From Caballeronia humi (GTDB taxonomy: Bacteria; Pseudomonadota; Gammaproteobacteria; Burkholderiales; Burkholderiaceae): a stretch of 64,000 bases of DNA. The notes beneath the pieces were generated by a model, which did not search any database, was not told the DNA's origin, and saw only the letters and a list, made by a program, of their open reading frames with translations. Position numbers and translations under genes: made by a program. Positions 52,046 through 60,705 of this stretch are shown here, piece by piece. The DNA lies in contig NZ_FCNW02000015.1 in NCBI RefSeq assembly GCF_001544475.1, positions 62,001-126,000 on the forward strand. The letters are read 5' to 3'. Within the stretch, counting starts at the first letter, position 1. Each line of letters starts with the position of its first letter.

Positions 52046-52314
52046 CAACGCGCCCTCCTGTATCACCTGGACAACAATCAGGCGGCGGTCGGCGTCTCCG
52101 GGCGGTGTCCTCATCAGCGACAACGCGGGCTTTCTGAATGCGTCGCGGATCAAGGGCAGCCATAGCGCGATCAAGTCCAGCATGTTCGCCGGCGAAGCGG
52201 CATTCGATGCCATCCGTACCGACCGCTGGCGCGACGAACGTGAAGGACCCCACGCAGAACATCGTATGGGTCACGCCCGAAGGCAGCGGCGGGCCGAGCT
52301 ATTCGAACATGTGA
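52046..52314 (+). pseudogene. Scrambled remnant of electron-transfer flavoprotein-ubiquinone oxidoreductase
   Basis: Three separate pieces in three phases match ETF-QO in order. First ALLYHLDNNQAAVGV near 52052. Then from 52101 GGVLISDNAGFLNASRIKGS followed by HSAIKSSMFAGEAAFDAI. Then from 52237 NVKDPTQNIVWVTPEGSGG and PSYSNM with a stop, which is the usual ETF-QO C-terminus. Large internal segments, including most of the iron-sulfur domain, are missing between them. It is a heavily deleted relic, not a functional gene. Confidence 0.75.
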
Positions 52315-52493
52315 TTGCGAAGACGCCTTGTTGCGTCGCATTGCTTCATTGCTCATGCAAACTTCGATCGCTCCGAGAGAGTGCGCGAGTTCCTGCGCTA
52401 TTGCGTCCATGACACAACGCCTCGACAACGCTCAATGCGGACCGTCTTTCCACCGTCATCTGGGTGAACGCAACAGCGGGCGACTGGCGCCTT

Positions 52494-52545
52494 CCCTCTC
52501 CTCGAGAGGGGGGACCCGGCAGAACCCAGCACCTAGACTAGGTGC
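52494..52545. repeat. Two adjacent palindromes upstream of the 52671 gene
   Basis: CCCTCTC-CTC-GAGAGGG at 52494-52510 and GCACCTAG-A-CTAGGTGC at 52529-52545 are both exact inverted repeats with very short centres. They lie 125-175 bases upstream of the small gene at 52671. One or both may be protein-binding sites; the first could be the end hairpin of an upstream transcript. Confidence 0.45.
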
Positions 52546-52670
52546 CAGGTGCGAGCCAGCACAGCGTGTCATACACGACGAGAGTTTTCGTGGAAGGCCG
52601 CGCCGAGCTCGTTGGACGCATTCCGATGGGAGTGCGTGCAAGCGTTTAAGCCGTGTCGAAGGAGCATGGA

Positions 52671-52892
52671 ATGAATTCCCGCGAGAGGTCTCTGCACGCA
52701 TTAGTCGACAAATGGATTGGCGATGTATCCATTCGCGTTACGCACAGAGGTCGGACTGGTGCAAATGGGCAGCGTTATGCCCATGTCGAGGTCATGGGGC
52801 TGCGCCGCACATTGGGTATCTACTTTTTCCGCGACACAGACGGTTCATGGGGCGTCTACCCTTCGAATCGATGGCGCGTCGAACACGCATAG
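52671..52892 (+). CDS. Small conserved protein of unknown function (paralogue of 5739-5987)
   Basis: This 73-residue protein begins MNSRERSLHALVDKWIGDVS and has GQRYAHVEVMGLRRTLGIYF followed by FRDTDGSWGVYPSNRW. It shares the SLHxLVDKWxG start, the VEV strand and the FFRxxDGxWxVxP segment with the protein at 5739-5987. AAGGAG lies 6 bases before the ATG; an upstream in-frame GTG would add six residues lacking in the paralogue. It is monocistronic. Function unknown. Confidence 0.75.
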   Translation: MNSRERSLHALVDKWIGDVSIRVTHRGRTGANGQRYAHVEVMGLRRTLGIYFFRDTDGSWGVYPSNRWRVEHA

Positions 52893-53024
52893 GCCTGTCG
52901 CAGGTTCTCCTGTGTCGGCATTCGTATCGACAGGCGCGAGCTTAGCGCTGACCGGTCACCGATCAAAAGGCATCTTTATGAATGACTATTACCGGCCCCT
53001 AAACCGTATAAACCGGATGACGCG

Positions 53025-53678
53025 GTGCCGTCGCTCACGATCGAGGTCTTCTTCGACTTTGTCTGTCCGTGGTGCCTCATCGGCACGCACCACTTGCGTA
53101 CGGCCATGAGCCGGCTTGCCGAGTTGCGCAAGGACGTCGAGGTGAACGTGTCGTGGCGCGGGCATCAGCTCCTGCCCGGCACACCGAAGGAAGGCGTGCC
53201 TTACCACGCCTTCTATCTGGCGCGGCTCGGCAGCGCAGGGGCGGTCGCTGCACGGCGCACGAAGGTGCAGCAAGCGGGCGATGCAGCAGGCATCGCGTTC
53301 GCCTTCAATCGGATCAATGTGCTGCCCAACACGGCCGCGGCCCAGCGTCTCGTCGCCGCAACCGCCGAGCGCGGCACCCCAGGGCAAGCGGCAGCATTGG
53401 TCGACCGGCTGTTCACCGCCTATTTCATCGAGGGCGAGAATATCGGCGAAGTGCGCGTGCTCGAGCGCGCAGCGTTGGCGTGCGGAGTGCAGTTCGGGAC
53501 AATTTTCGAGCGACTGTCGGCTACTGGAGACTCGCACGATTCACGCGGACGGCCCAGTCATACGGACTACGCAATCAGCGGCGTCCCGTTCTTTGCGTTC
53601 AACGGCTCGCACGGACTGTCCGGCGCGCAGCGGCCTGAAGTCATGCTGACAGCCATGCTGGCGGCAATTCGGGGATGA
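53025..53678 (+). CDS. DsbA-family (FrnE-like) thiol oxidoreductase, GTG start
   Basis: The 217-residue protein reads SLTIEVFFDFVCPWCLIGTH with a CPWC motif, an inserted helical domain (RTKVQQAGDAAGIAFAFNRI) and a cis-Pro loop AISGVPFFAFNG. It belongs to the same FrnE-like group as the gene at 31939, with clear divergence. The start is GTG just before PSLTIEV; a nearby ATG in another phase (MNDYYRPLNRINRMTR) suggests the N-terminus might instead be frameshifted. No signal peptide, so cytosolic. Confidence 0.85.
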   Translation: MPSLTIEVFFDFVCPWCLIGTHHLRTAMSRLAELRKDVEVNVSWRGHQLLPGTPKEGVPYHAFYLARLGSAGAVAARRTKVQQAGDAAGIAFAFNRINVLPNTAAAQRLVAATAERGTPGQAAALVDRLFTAYFIEGENIGEVRVLERAALACGVQFGTIFERLSATGDSHDSRGRPSHTDYAISGVPFFAFNGSHGLSGAQRPEVMLTAMLAAIRG

Positions 53679-53845
53679 GTGTGAATTGCCGCGCCAGGTT
53701 TGCGTGGCACTGGGGAAACGCAAGCTGCGCTTCCATCGACGGCCGAAGCATCGTTCACTTCCACATCGCAGGCACGCTTCACGCCATTGATGGCTGGTCG
53801 CGAATGGACCAGGCCCGCCCAAGACAAAAGCGCCCGGCACAACGC

Positions 53846-54640
53846 TCAAACCAAAAATTCCCGCACCACGTGCGCCATCTCCCCCGCGCGCGTGACGACA
53901 AAGAGATGCCCATCGTTCACCACATGCAGCGTTGACTGGCGGATACGCGCGGCGAGAATCTTCGCGTTGGCGAGCGGCACGATCGGGTCGTCGTCGCCAT
54001 GCATGACGAGCGTCGGCTGACGCAGACTCCCGAGCCACGGCAGGCTGCTCCAGCCCCAGGCCGCGAGCAACTGGTAAACGTAGCCGCGCCCGCCCGGCGC
54101 CTGGATGTGACGGCTGTGCTCCCTGAGCAATTCGGGATCGCGCCGGTATGCGCCGCCATAGAGATCGGCGCCGATCCGCTCAAGATACGCCGGATCGAGA
54201 TAGCGCCGCGGGCCGATCATCTTCGAGAGCACGGAAAGTTTCGCCGGCACCATGATGACGCCGGGCGACGTTGCGGCCAGCACGAGCCGGCGGCAACGCA
54301 ACGGATACAGGTGCGCGAACTGCTGCGCGAGCGCCCCTCCCCACGAAACACCGAGCGCATCGACGGGACCCGCATGGCCGAGCTTCGTGAGAAGCCGGTC
54401 GGTCATCGCGGCAAGCGCCGAGAAGCGATACGGCATGAGCGGCACAGGCGAGCCGCCGACGCCGGGTACATCGAAGACGATGACCTCGACGCCGCCCAGC
54501 GCCTCGACGAATGGTTCGAGCAATTCCAGATTGGCCCCGATGCCGTTGAAGACGACGAGCGGCGGCGCAGCGTCGTCGCCGCCGCGCCGGATACCCACAC
54601 GCAGCCGTTGACCGTCTACATCGACTGTCTTTATTTCCAT
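53846..54640 (-). CDS. phaZ: Poly(3-hydroxyalkanoate) depolymerase PhaZ (intracellular, alpha/beta hydrolase)
   Basis: The 264-residue enzyme has LVVFNGIGANLELLEPFVEA, the nucleophile elbow ALGVSWGGALAQQFAH (GxSxG), an Asp in LVMHGDDDPIVPLANA and a terminal VNDGHLFVVTRAGE with the catalytic His. This matches the intracellular mcl-PHA depolymerases of pseudomonads. An ATG ten codons earlier is possible; MEIKTVDVDGQRLRVGIR fits the family start better and has GAGG upstream. It follows phaC by 77 bases, as in class II PHA loci. Confidence 0.93.
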   Translation of the reverse strand: MEIKTVDVDGQRLRVGIRRGGDDAAPPLVVFNGIGANLELLEPFVEALGGVEVIVFDVPGVGGSPVPLMPYRFSALAAMTDRLLTKLGHAGPVDALGVSWGGALAQQFAHLYPLRCRRLVLAATSPGVIMVPAKLSVLSKMIGPRRYLDPAYLERIGADLYGGAYRRDPELLREHSRHIQAPGGRGYVYQLLAAWGWSSLPWLGSLRQPTLVMHGDDDPIVPLANAKILAARIRQSTLHVVNDGHLFVVTRAGEMAHVVREFLV

Positions 54641-54717
54641 GTTACCGGTGACCTCAGGATTGGCGTGCATTGTTTTTCTCGCTGGATGAGTGACAGCCTG
54701 GCGCTAGCACGAGTGTG

Positions 54718-56424
54718 TCAACAATCGAGGACATAGGTCCCCGGCGCGTCGGCCAGGCGCTTATGGCGCCGGCTGCCGGGCGCCTTCGGCGCGGCCCGCT
54801 TTGCGCCGGAGCGGGCGGCGAGCCACTCGCGCCAGTCGTTCCACCATGAGTCCGCCTCGGCGCGGGCCTCTGCGAGCCAGTCGTCCGCGTGCTCGGGGAA
54901 CGCCGGGTTCACGAAGAACTTCGCCTTTGGATTGCCGGGCGGATTGATGAGACTCTGGATATGGCCGCTGGAACTGAGCACGAAGCGCGTGTCGCCCCCA
55001 AACAGGCGCGCCGCGTCATAGACGCCCTTCCACGGCGTGATGTGATCGGTGATGCCCGCCATCACGTACTTGTCGCACGTCACCTCACCGAGGTCGATCG
55101 GCGTGCCGAGCACGGTGAGCGCACGCGGCCGGCCGAAGAGATCGCCCGTGAAGATATCGAGCAACTGCCCGTGCATGCGCGCGGGCAGCCGCGTCGTGTC
55201 ATTGTTCCAGTACAGGACGTCGAAAGCCGGGGGCGCGTTGCCGCACAGATAATTGTTTACCCAGTAGTTCCACACGAGGTCGTTGGGGCGCATCCACGCG
55301 AACACGCGGCCCATCTCCTCGCCCGCGAGCACGCCCTTCGCCGCGCTGGCGCGCCGCGCCGCCGTAACCGCCTCGGGCGTGGCGAACAGGCCCAACTGCG
55401 AGTCGGTCGTGCTGTCGAGCACCGCCACCATGAGCGTCGCGGCGTTCACGCGATGCTCGCCGCGCGCAGCGAGATGCCCGAGCAACGCGGCAATCGTCAT
55501 CGCGCCCGAACACGCGCCGTGCAGGTTCACGTCCTCGCTGCCGGTGATCTCGCGCACCGCCGTGATGGCCTCGATGAGCGCGGCTACATAAGTGTCCATG
55601 TCCCAGTCGCGCTGATCGGCGCTCGGGTTGCGCCAGCTCACGGCGAACACCTGGAACTCGCTGTTCAGCAGAAACTCGACGATACTTTTGCCCTTGGAAA
55701 GATCGAACACGTAAAACTTGTTGATCTGCGGTGGCACGATCAGGTGCGCACGCGCATGGACCTTCGACGTGACCGGCGCGTACTGAATGAGTTCGAGCAC
55801 CTCGTTGCGAAACACGACGGCGCCCGGGGTCGTCGCCAGGTTTCTGCCAACCTGAAAAGCGCTCTTGTCGACCTGGGCCGGCATGCCGTGATTGGTGAGA
55901 GCGTCGGCGAGCAGGTTCTTCAGCCCCGCGACGAGGCTCGCGCCGCCGGACTCGGCGACCTTCCTGAGCGCCGCCGGATTGCCTGCGAGCGTGTTGGTCG
56001 GCGAGAGCGCGTCGGCGACGAGCGTAAGCGCAAACCGCGCCCGCTCACGGCTTTTCGCGTCGAGCGTGGAGCGCTCGACAAAGCCCGCGAGCGCGTTGCG
56101 CCACGCGAGATAGCCTTGCAGCGTCGCGCGATAGAGCGTGTCCTCGCGCCACGCGGCGTCGGTGAAGCGCTTGTCGCCTTGCGGCGGTGTCATTTCTGCG
56201 TGGCCGGTGAGGACCGTCATCAGGTCGCGGGCGAGCGCCGCCTCCTGCTGCAGGAGCAGCGTCGGATGCGTCAAAGCCTGCATGGCGATCTGCTGCACAG
56301 TAGCGAGCATGTCGCACACGCGCAGGCCGACGAACGGGTTCGGGGCACTCGTGACCTCGGCGGCGCGCCGCGCGCGGTCCTCCGCCTCGGCGCTGCGCGG
56401 CGAGTCATTCAGGGTTGCTGTCAT
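54718..56424 (-). CDS. phaC: Polyhydroxyalkanoate synthase PhaC, class II-like
   Basis: The 568-residue enzyme has the PhaC catalytic Cys in the box HGACSGAMTIAALLG (about residue 305), the region NPSADQRDWDMDTYVAALIE, the PNDLVWNYWVNNYL motif, an Asp/His pair around MAGITDHITPWKGVY, and SSSGHIQSLINPPGNPKA. The ACSG box and length match class II, mcl-specific synthases rather than the class I synthases that dominate in this group of bacteria. The ATG at MTATLNDSP was chosen over one two codons earlier as it has a better-spaced GAAAG. Confidence 0.94.
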   Translation of the reverse strand: MTATLNDSPRSAEAEDRARRAAEVTSAPNPFVGLRVCDMLATVQQIAMQALTHPTLLLQQEAALARDLMTVLTGHAEMTPPQGDKRFTDAAWREDTLYRATLQGYLAWRNALAGFVERSTLDAKSRERARFALTLVADALSPTNTLAGNPAALRKVAESGGASLVAGLKNLLADALTNHGMPAQVDKSAFQVGRNLATTPGAVVFRNEVLELIQYAPVTSKVHARAHLIVPPQINKFYVFDLSKGKSIVEFLLNSEFQVFAVSWRNPSADQRDWDMDTYVAALIEAITAVREITGSEDVNLHGACSGAMTIAALLGHLAARGEHRVNAATLMVAVLDSTTDSQLGLFATPEAVTAARRASAAKGVLAGEEMGRVFAWMRPNDLVWNYWVNNYLCGNAPPAFDVLYWNNDTTRLPARMHGQLLDIFTGDLFGRPRALTVLGTPIDLGEVTCDKYVMAGITDHITPWKGVYDAARLFGGDTRFVLSSSGHIQSLINPPGNPKAKFFVNPAFPEHADDWLAEARAEADSWWNDWREWLAARSGAKRAAPKAPGSRRHKRLADAPGTYVLDC

Positions 56425-56464
56425 CTGCATCTTTCAGGTTGGTTCATGGCGCGTGCCGCAGCCT

Positions 56465-56929
56465 TTACGTCACCAGCATCACGAGCGTTTGCGCGACCAG
56501 CGCGGGCTTGTCCTCGCCCTCGATCTGCAACTCGTTGCCGGTCTTCAGGATGACCCGCCCGCCGCCCTTTCGCTCGATCGACTCCAGCACCACGCGGCTT
56601 CGCACGCGCACCCCGGTTTTCACCGGCGTCATGAAGCGGACCTTGTCGAGCCCATAGTTCAGCCCTGCCTTTGCATCGGCGGGAATGAGCCCGATCTCGA
56701 TCGAAAGCGATGCCAGAAGCGAAAGCGTCAGATACCCGTGCGCGATCGTGCCGCCGTAAGGGCTTTCGCGTTTTGCACGCTCCACGTTCACATGGATCCA
56801 CTGATGGTCGCCGGTGCACTCGGCGAACGCGTCGATGCGCGCCTGATCGATGACGACCCAGTCCGATACACCCAGCTCCCGTCCGACAAATTCATCGAGC
56901 GTCGTGACGCCGTATCCTTCAATGCTCAT
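56465..56929 (-). CDS. MaoC-family (R)-specific enoyl-CoA hydratase (PhaJ-like)
   Basis: The 154-residue single hot-dog protein has the hydratase-2 motif AECTGDHQWIHVNVERA with catalytic Asp and His, then SPYGGTIAHGYLTLSLLASL and YGLDKVRFMTPVKTGVRV. Such enzymes turn trans-2-enoyl-CoA from beta-oxidation into (R)-3-hydroxyacyl-CoA, the PhaC substrate. Its start overlaps the ligase stop by four bases. Context between an acyl-CoA ligase and phaC makes a PhaJ-type role likely. Confidence 0.9.
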   Translation of the reverse strand: MSIEGYGVTTLDEFVGRELGVSDWVVIDQARIDAFAECTGDHQWIHVNVERAKRESPYGGTIAHGYLTLSLLASLSIEIGLIPADAKAGLNYGLDKVRFMTPVKTGVRVRSRVVLESIERKGGGRVILKTGNELQIEGEDKPALVAQTLVMLVT

Positions 56930-58602
56930 GATGCGGACTCCTCCTGCGCACGCGCAGCGAACTGTTCGCGCAGCCGCTTCTTGTTCAGCTTGCCGACGCT
57001 CGTCTTGTCGAGTTGATCGACGATCTTCACGATCTGCGGCACCGCGTACTTCGAGATCCGTCCGGTTTCGCTGAAGGCGAGCACGTGCTGCCTGATGTCG
57101 TCTTCCGAGACCGGCACGGCGCACTCGGGCTTGCGCACGACCAGCGCGACGGGGCGTTCGCCCCACTTGTCGTCCTTGATGCCAATCACCGCGACCTCGG
57201 CGACGCCCGGGTGTTGCGAGATCAGGCTTTCGATCTCCAGCGACGACACCCACTCACCACCGGACTTGATTACGTCCTTGATGCGGTCGGTGATCTGCAG
57301 ATAGCTTTTTGCATCGATGCTCGCGATGTCCTGCGTATGCAGATAGCCGCCCTCCCACAGTTGCGCGGATGCCTCCGGATTCTTCACATAGCCCTGCGTA
57401 AGCCACGGCGCGCGCACGACGACCTCGCCGCTCGCCCGGCCGTCGTGGGCCACGTTCTGCATGTCCTCGTTCACGATGCGCAGGTCGACAAGCGGCAATG
57501 GGAGGCCGGTCTTGCAGCGCAGGCGCAGTTGTTCGTCGGGGTCGAGCGTCTCGCTGCCGGGTTGAAGCTGGGCGAGACTCAGGAGCGGACAGGTCTCCGA
57601 CATGCCATAGCCCGCGAAGATATCGATACCTCGATCGAGCGCGGCACGCGCGAGCCCCTGAGGCAGGGCGCCCCCGCCGATGATCACTTTCCACCTGCTC
57701 AGGTCGACCGTCTTTGCTTCGCTGCAATTGAGCAGCATGTGCAGGATGGTTCCGACGCAATGCGAGAACGTGACGCCTTCGTCGCGCACGAGCTTGACGA
57801 GCCGCTCCGGCACGTAGCGGCCCGGATAGACCTGCTTCACGCCCAGCACGGTAGCGATGTAGGGCATGCCCCACGCGTGGACATGAAACATCGGCGTGAT
57901 CGGCATGTACACGTCGCCGCGATGAAACCGCTGGCCCGATACGGGGCTTGCAAGCGCCGCCATTCCCGTGATCGTGTGCAGAACCAGTTGCCGATGGGAA
58001 AAGTAGACGCCCTTCGGCAAACCGGTGGTGCCCGTCGTGTAGAACGTCGTGGCGCGCGTGTTTTCGTCGAAGTCGGGGAAATCGTAGGCGGGCTCGCTCG
58101 CGGCGAGCATGCTCTCGTATTCGTCGGCGAACGGGATCGTGTGCGCGCAGGCTTCAGCGTCCATGTCGTCGATGAGGACGAAGGTATGCACCGATTCCAG
58201 TTCGCCCCGGATCGCTTCGATCACCGGCAGGAAGTCCCTGTGCACGAGCAGGATCTGCGCGTCCGCATGGTTGATCGTGTAGGCGATTTCCGCAGGCGAG
58301 AGCCGTACGTTGACCGTCTGCAGCACGGCGCCCATCATGGGTATCGCGAAATAGGCTTCGAGATAGCGATGGCTGTCCCAGTCCATCACCGCAACGGTGC
58401 TGCCGTGTTGTGCGCCGAGCTTCGCAAGGCCGCCGGCCAGGCGCGCGACGCGCTCGCCGAGCGTGCGGTAGGTCATGCGCTCGTCGCCGCGGTAGACGAT
58501 CTCCTGATCGGGCGTCTGGCTGAGCGGCGTGTGCAGCAAATGCTTGATCAGCAACGGGTAGGCATAAGCCGCCGGCATTGATTCGAGAACTGCGTCCTGC
58601 AT
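56926..58602 (-). CDS. Medium/long-chain fatty-acid-CoA ligase (AlkK-like)
   Basis: The 558-residue adenylate-forming enzyme has the P-loop TFYTTGTTGLPKGVYFSHRQ, the A5 motif IFAGYGMSETCPLLSL, and the C-terminal A8-A10 set ITDRIKDVIKSGGEWVSSLE and SVGKLNKKRLRE with the catalytic Lys. It resembles AlkK-type medium-chain ligases. Leading the PHA operon, it likely activates free fatty acids to feed hydratase and synthase. GGAG-like AAGGAG lies upstream of the ATG. Confidence 0.93.
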   Translation of the reverse strand: MQDAVLESMPAAYAYPLLIKHLLHTPLSQTPDQEIVYRGDERMTYRTLGERVARLAGGLAKLGAQHGSTVAVMDWDSHRYLEAYFAIPMMGAVLQTVNVRLSPAEIAYTINHADAQILLVHRDFLPVIEAIRGELESVHTFVLIDDMDAEACAHTIPFADEYESMLAASEPAYDFPDFDENTRATTFYTTGTTGLPKGVYFSHRQLVLHTITGMAALASPVSGQRFHRGDVYMPITPMFHVHAWGMPYIATVLGVKQVYPGRYVPERLVKLVRDEGVTFSHCVGTILHMLLNCSEAKTVDLSRWKVIIGGGALPQGLARAALDRGIDIFAGYGMSETCPLLSLAQLQPGSETLDPDEQLRLRCKTGLPLPLVDLRIVNEDMQNVAHDGRASGEVVVRAPWLTQGYVKNPEASAQLWEGGYLHTQDIASIDAKSYLQITDRIKDVIKSGGEWVSSLEIESLISQHPGVAEVAVIGIKDDKWGERPVALVVRKPECAVPVSEDDIRQHVLAFSETGRISKYAVPQIVKIVDQLDKTSVGKLNKKRLREQFAARAQEESAS

Positions 58603-58699
58603 GTGAATCTCCTTGGTCCGGCGTCTGTTCGCCGGCTAAAACGTTCGGTTCGTCCCGGGGCGCGCGCGCCGTTCCCGGCGACGAAGCGCTTGAATGCGG

Positions 58700-59074
58700 C
58701 TACTGCCCGAACGGTCTTTGAACGGTGAGCTTGTTCTTCACCGAAACGACGCCGGAAACGCCCTTCGCCAGAGCGGCTGCCTTTTCGATCTGCGCCGCTT
58801 CCGCCACCGTGCCCGCGAGCGTCACGGCGCCCTCTTTCGCGGTGACGCTGATGTTGCCGGCGTCGATCGACGGGTCCTTTGCCAGCGCGGCGTACACGCT
58901 CTTGCGCAGGGCGCGGTTCGCCTGCTTCGACGGCTTCGATGCCGCGCCGCCCGACGCCACCGTCGCCGGTGAGCCCGCTGACGCGCCCGCTCCGGTTGCC
59001 TGCGCCCACGCGTTCACGGATGCGAAAACGATCAATGCGGCGCATGCCAGCTTAAGTGCCTTCGTTACGTTCAT
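58700..59074 (-). CDS. Exported BON-domain protein
   Basis: The 124-residue protein has a signal peptide (LACAALIVFASVNAWAQ), an Ala/Gly/Ser linker and one BON domain: LRKSVYAALAKDPSIDAGNI, VTAKEGAVTLAGTVAEAAQI, AALAKGVSGVVSVKNKLTVQ. BON domains bind phospholipid in the periplasm and are often stress-related. GGAGAAGTAA precedes the ATG. It lies between the ligase and the porin, in its own unit. Confidence 0.92.
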   Translation of the reverse strand: MNVTKALKLACAALIVFASVNAWAQATGAGASAGSPATVASGGAASKPSKQANRALRKSVYAALAKDPSIDAGNISVTAKEGAVTLAGTVAEAAQIEKAAALAKGVSGVVSVKNKLTVQRPFGQ

Positions 59075-59150
59075 TTACTTCTCCAGGTGTTGTTGCCAGC
59101 GCCTCATCGGCGCCTCTGCGGCTTTGTCACGAGATCTCGCGCAGCGCGGA

Positions 59151-60296
59151 TCAGAAGCTATGCCGCAATCCGATCATCGCGGCAGTGGTCGATGCGCCCG
59201 GCGCCACCGGCTGTCCATACACGATCGTCTGGTTCATCGTTCCCTTGTTGATGACGTGGCCGACCTGCGCATACGTCATCGTGCGCTTGGACAAGCTGTA
59301 TTCCGCGCCCACTGCGAACTCGCTTGAATGGTTAGCTGAATTGTTGTCGTCCTTCAGGTAATAGAAACCTGAAGTGACCTTGAGGGCAGGCGTGAACCGA
59401 TAGCCGAGGCCAGCCGAATACAGATCGAGATCGGCGCGGCTTGGGTTCGCCGGATTCTTGCCATGCGCATAGGCACCGGACACGGAGAAATCGCGAAACG
59501 TGTACTGCGCTCCGAGATAGTAAAAGCGGTTGTTGTTCTGGCCGGTTGCGGGAATGGCAGGGGCCGCCGGAAAGGTCGCAGGGTACGGATTGGCGTCGTG
59601 GCCGTTGTAGTACGCCGCGGCCACGTTCAGGCCGTAGTTCGAATACTTCAGCACGGCCGACTCGCGCGTGCCGCCCTGAAAATGGCCGGGAACGCCGCCC
59701 GGTGCGTACTCCAGCGCGACCGACGCGCCATAGAACTTCGGCGACTCGTACACGAGCGCGTTGCTGTCGTATAGTGCGCCGATCGGACCGTTCGTGTTGG
59801 TTCCGGGCCAGCCGGCTGCCTGGTTCATGCCGAGCCACGCGGTGAGCACGCTGCCGAAGTATTGCGCTCCGCGCACGTCGGTTTCAGCCATTGCGTACAC
59901 CATCGGCACGATCTGGCGGCCCGCGTTGAACGTGCCAAACGGGCCGGACACGCCTACGGTCGCGAACTGGTTGAATTGCGCGGGAACGCCGGGGGTGTCG
60001 GAGAGGCCGAACTTGCCCGTGCCGGTGTCGAACGTGCCCTGCAGACGGAAATTGAGCTTGTATCCGCCGCCCAGGTCCTCGCTGCCCTTGAGGCCCCAGA
60101 AGCTGGCGTAGATACCGCCATCCTTGTAGCGGTAGATCTTGCCCAGATTGGGCGCGGTCGGCGAAAACGACGCCGCCGCAGTGCTCTGGTAGAGCAGTCC
60201 TGCATCGAGCACGCCGTAAAGCGTCACCGACGATTGCGCATGCGCGGCGGCAGAGGCCAATCCGAGCAATGCGAAGCTGGTAAGTCGAAGGTTCAT
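59151..60296 (-). CDS. Gram-negative porin (trimeric, OmpC/Porin_4-type)
   Basis: The 381-residue outer-membrane protein starts with a signal peptide ending SAAAHAQSSVTLYGVLDAGL, the standard Burkholderia porin opening. It contains GSEDLGGGYKLNFRLQGTFD, the constriction-loop region with a DVRG motif, many alternating beta strands, and ends MIGLRHSF with the terminal Phe needed for assembly. GGAGACCCT precedes the ATG. Its upstream region contains one of the CCCCTCCC motifs. Confidence 0.95.
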   Translation of the reverse strand: MNLRLTSFALLGLASAAAHAQSSVTLYGVLDAGLLYQSTAAASFSPTAPNLGKIYRYKDGGIYASFWGLKGSEDLGGGYKLNFRLQGTFDTGTGKFGLSDTPGVPAQFNQFATVGVSGPFGTFNAGRQIVPMVYAMAETDVRGAQYFGSVLTAWLGMNQAAGWPGTNTNGPIGALYDSNALVYESPKFYGASVALEYAPGGVPGHFQGGTRESAVLKYSNYGLNVAAAYYNGHDANPYPATFPAAPAIPATGQNNNRFYYLGAQYTFRDFSVSGAYAHGKNPANPSRADLDLYSAGLGYRFTPALKVTSGFYYLKDDNNSANHSSEFAVGAEYSLSKRTMTYAQVGHVINKGTMNQTIVYGQPVAPGASTTAAMIGLRHSF

Positions 60297-60654
60297 AGGG
60301 TCTCCGGATTGTTATCTTTTCCCCTTTGCGTCTGCGCAATCAGGGAGGTTCACTGCTGTCAATCGATCATTTCGCTTCGGCCTTCCCGCCCGGAATGAAT
60401 CCGCGCCGGACGCGTCCGGTCAGGCGCGGATTCGCGTCAATGCGACGGCTGCGCGGACGACGTTCGATACAGGAAAGGCCCGCTGTGGACGGATACCCGA
60501 CGGGCACTTCGACTGCGAGACGGCATGCATGGCGAAGGCCGGCGAGATGATCCAATGCGTCCTGCGCACGCGCCGGAGAGGTGTTCTCGCGAGGCGGGCA
60601 CCGACGTCGCGTCGGATCATGGACGCCAGAATACGTAAAGAGTCGGGTTGAAAC

Positions 60655-60674
60655 CCCTCCCACGATGGGGGGGC
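60655..60674. promoter_or_regulatory. CCCCTCCC...GGGGGG motif between the LuxR and porin genes
   Basis: CCCCTCCC at 60655-60662 is followed by ACGAT and a run of G. On the other strand this reads GGGAGGGGTTTC, loosely like a MalT box. It lies just after the stop of the LuxR gene and about 360 bases upstream of the porin. The same CCCCTCCC with a following GAGGGG occurs upstream of the LuxR gene. Confidence 0.4.
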
Positions 60675-60705
60675 CGCATGGCGGCAGCAGGCGCTGCGCG
60701 CTTGC

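Noticed and set aside
54889..56553. Long open frame opposite phaC
   Set aside because: Arg/His-rich shadow with no motif; phaC on the other strand is intact.
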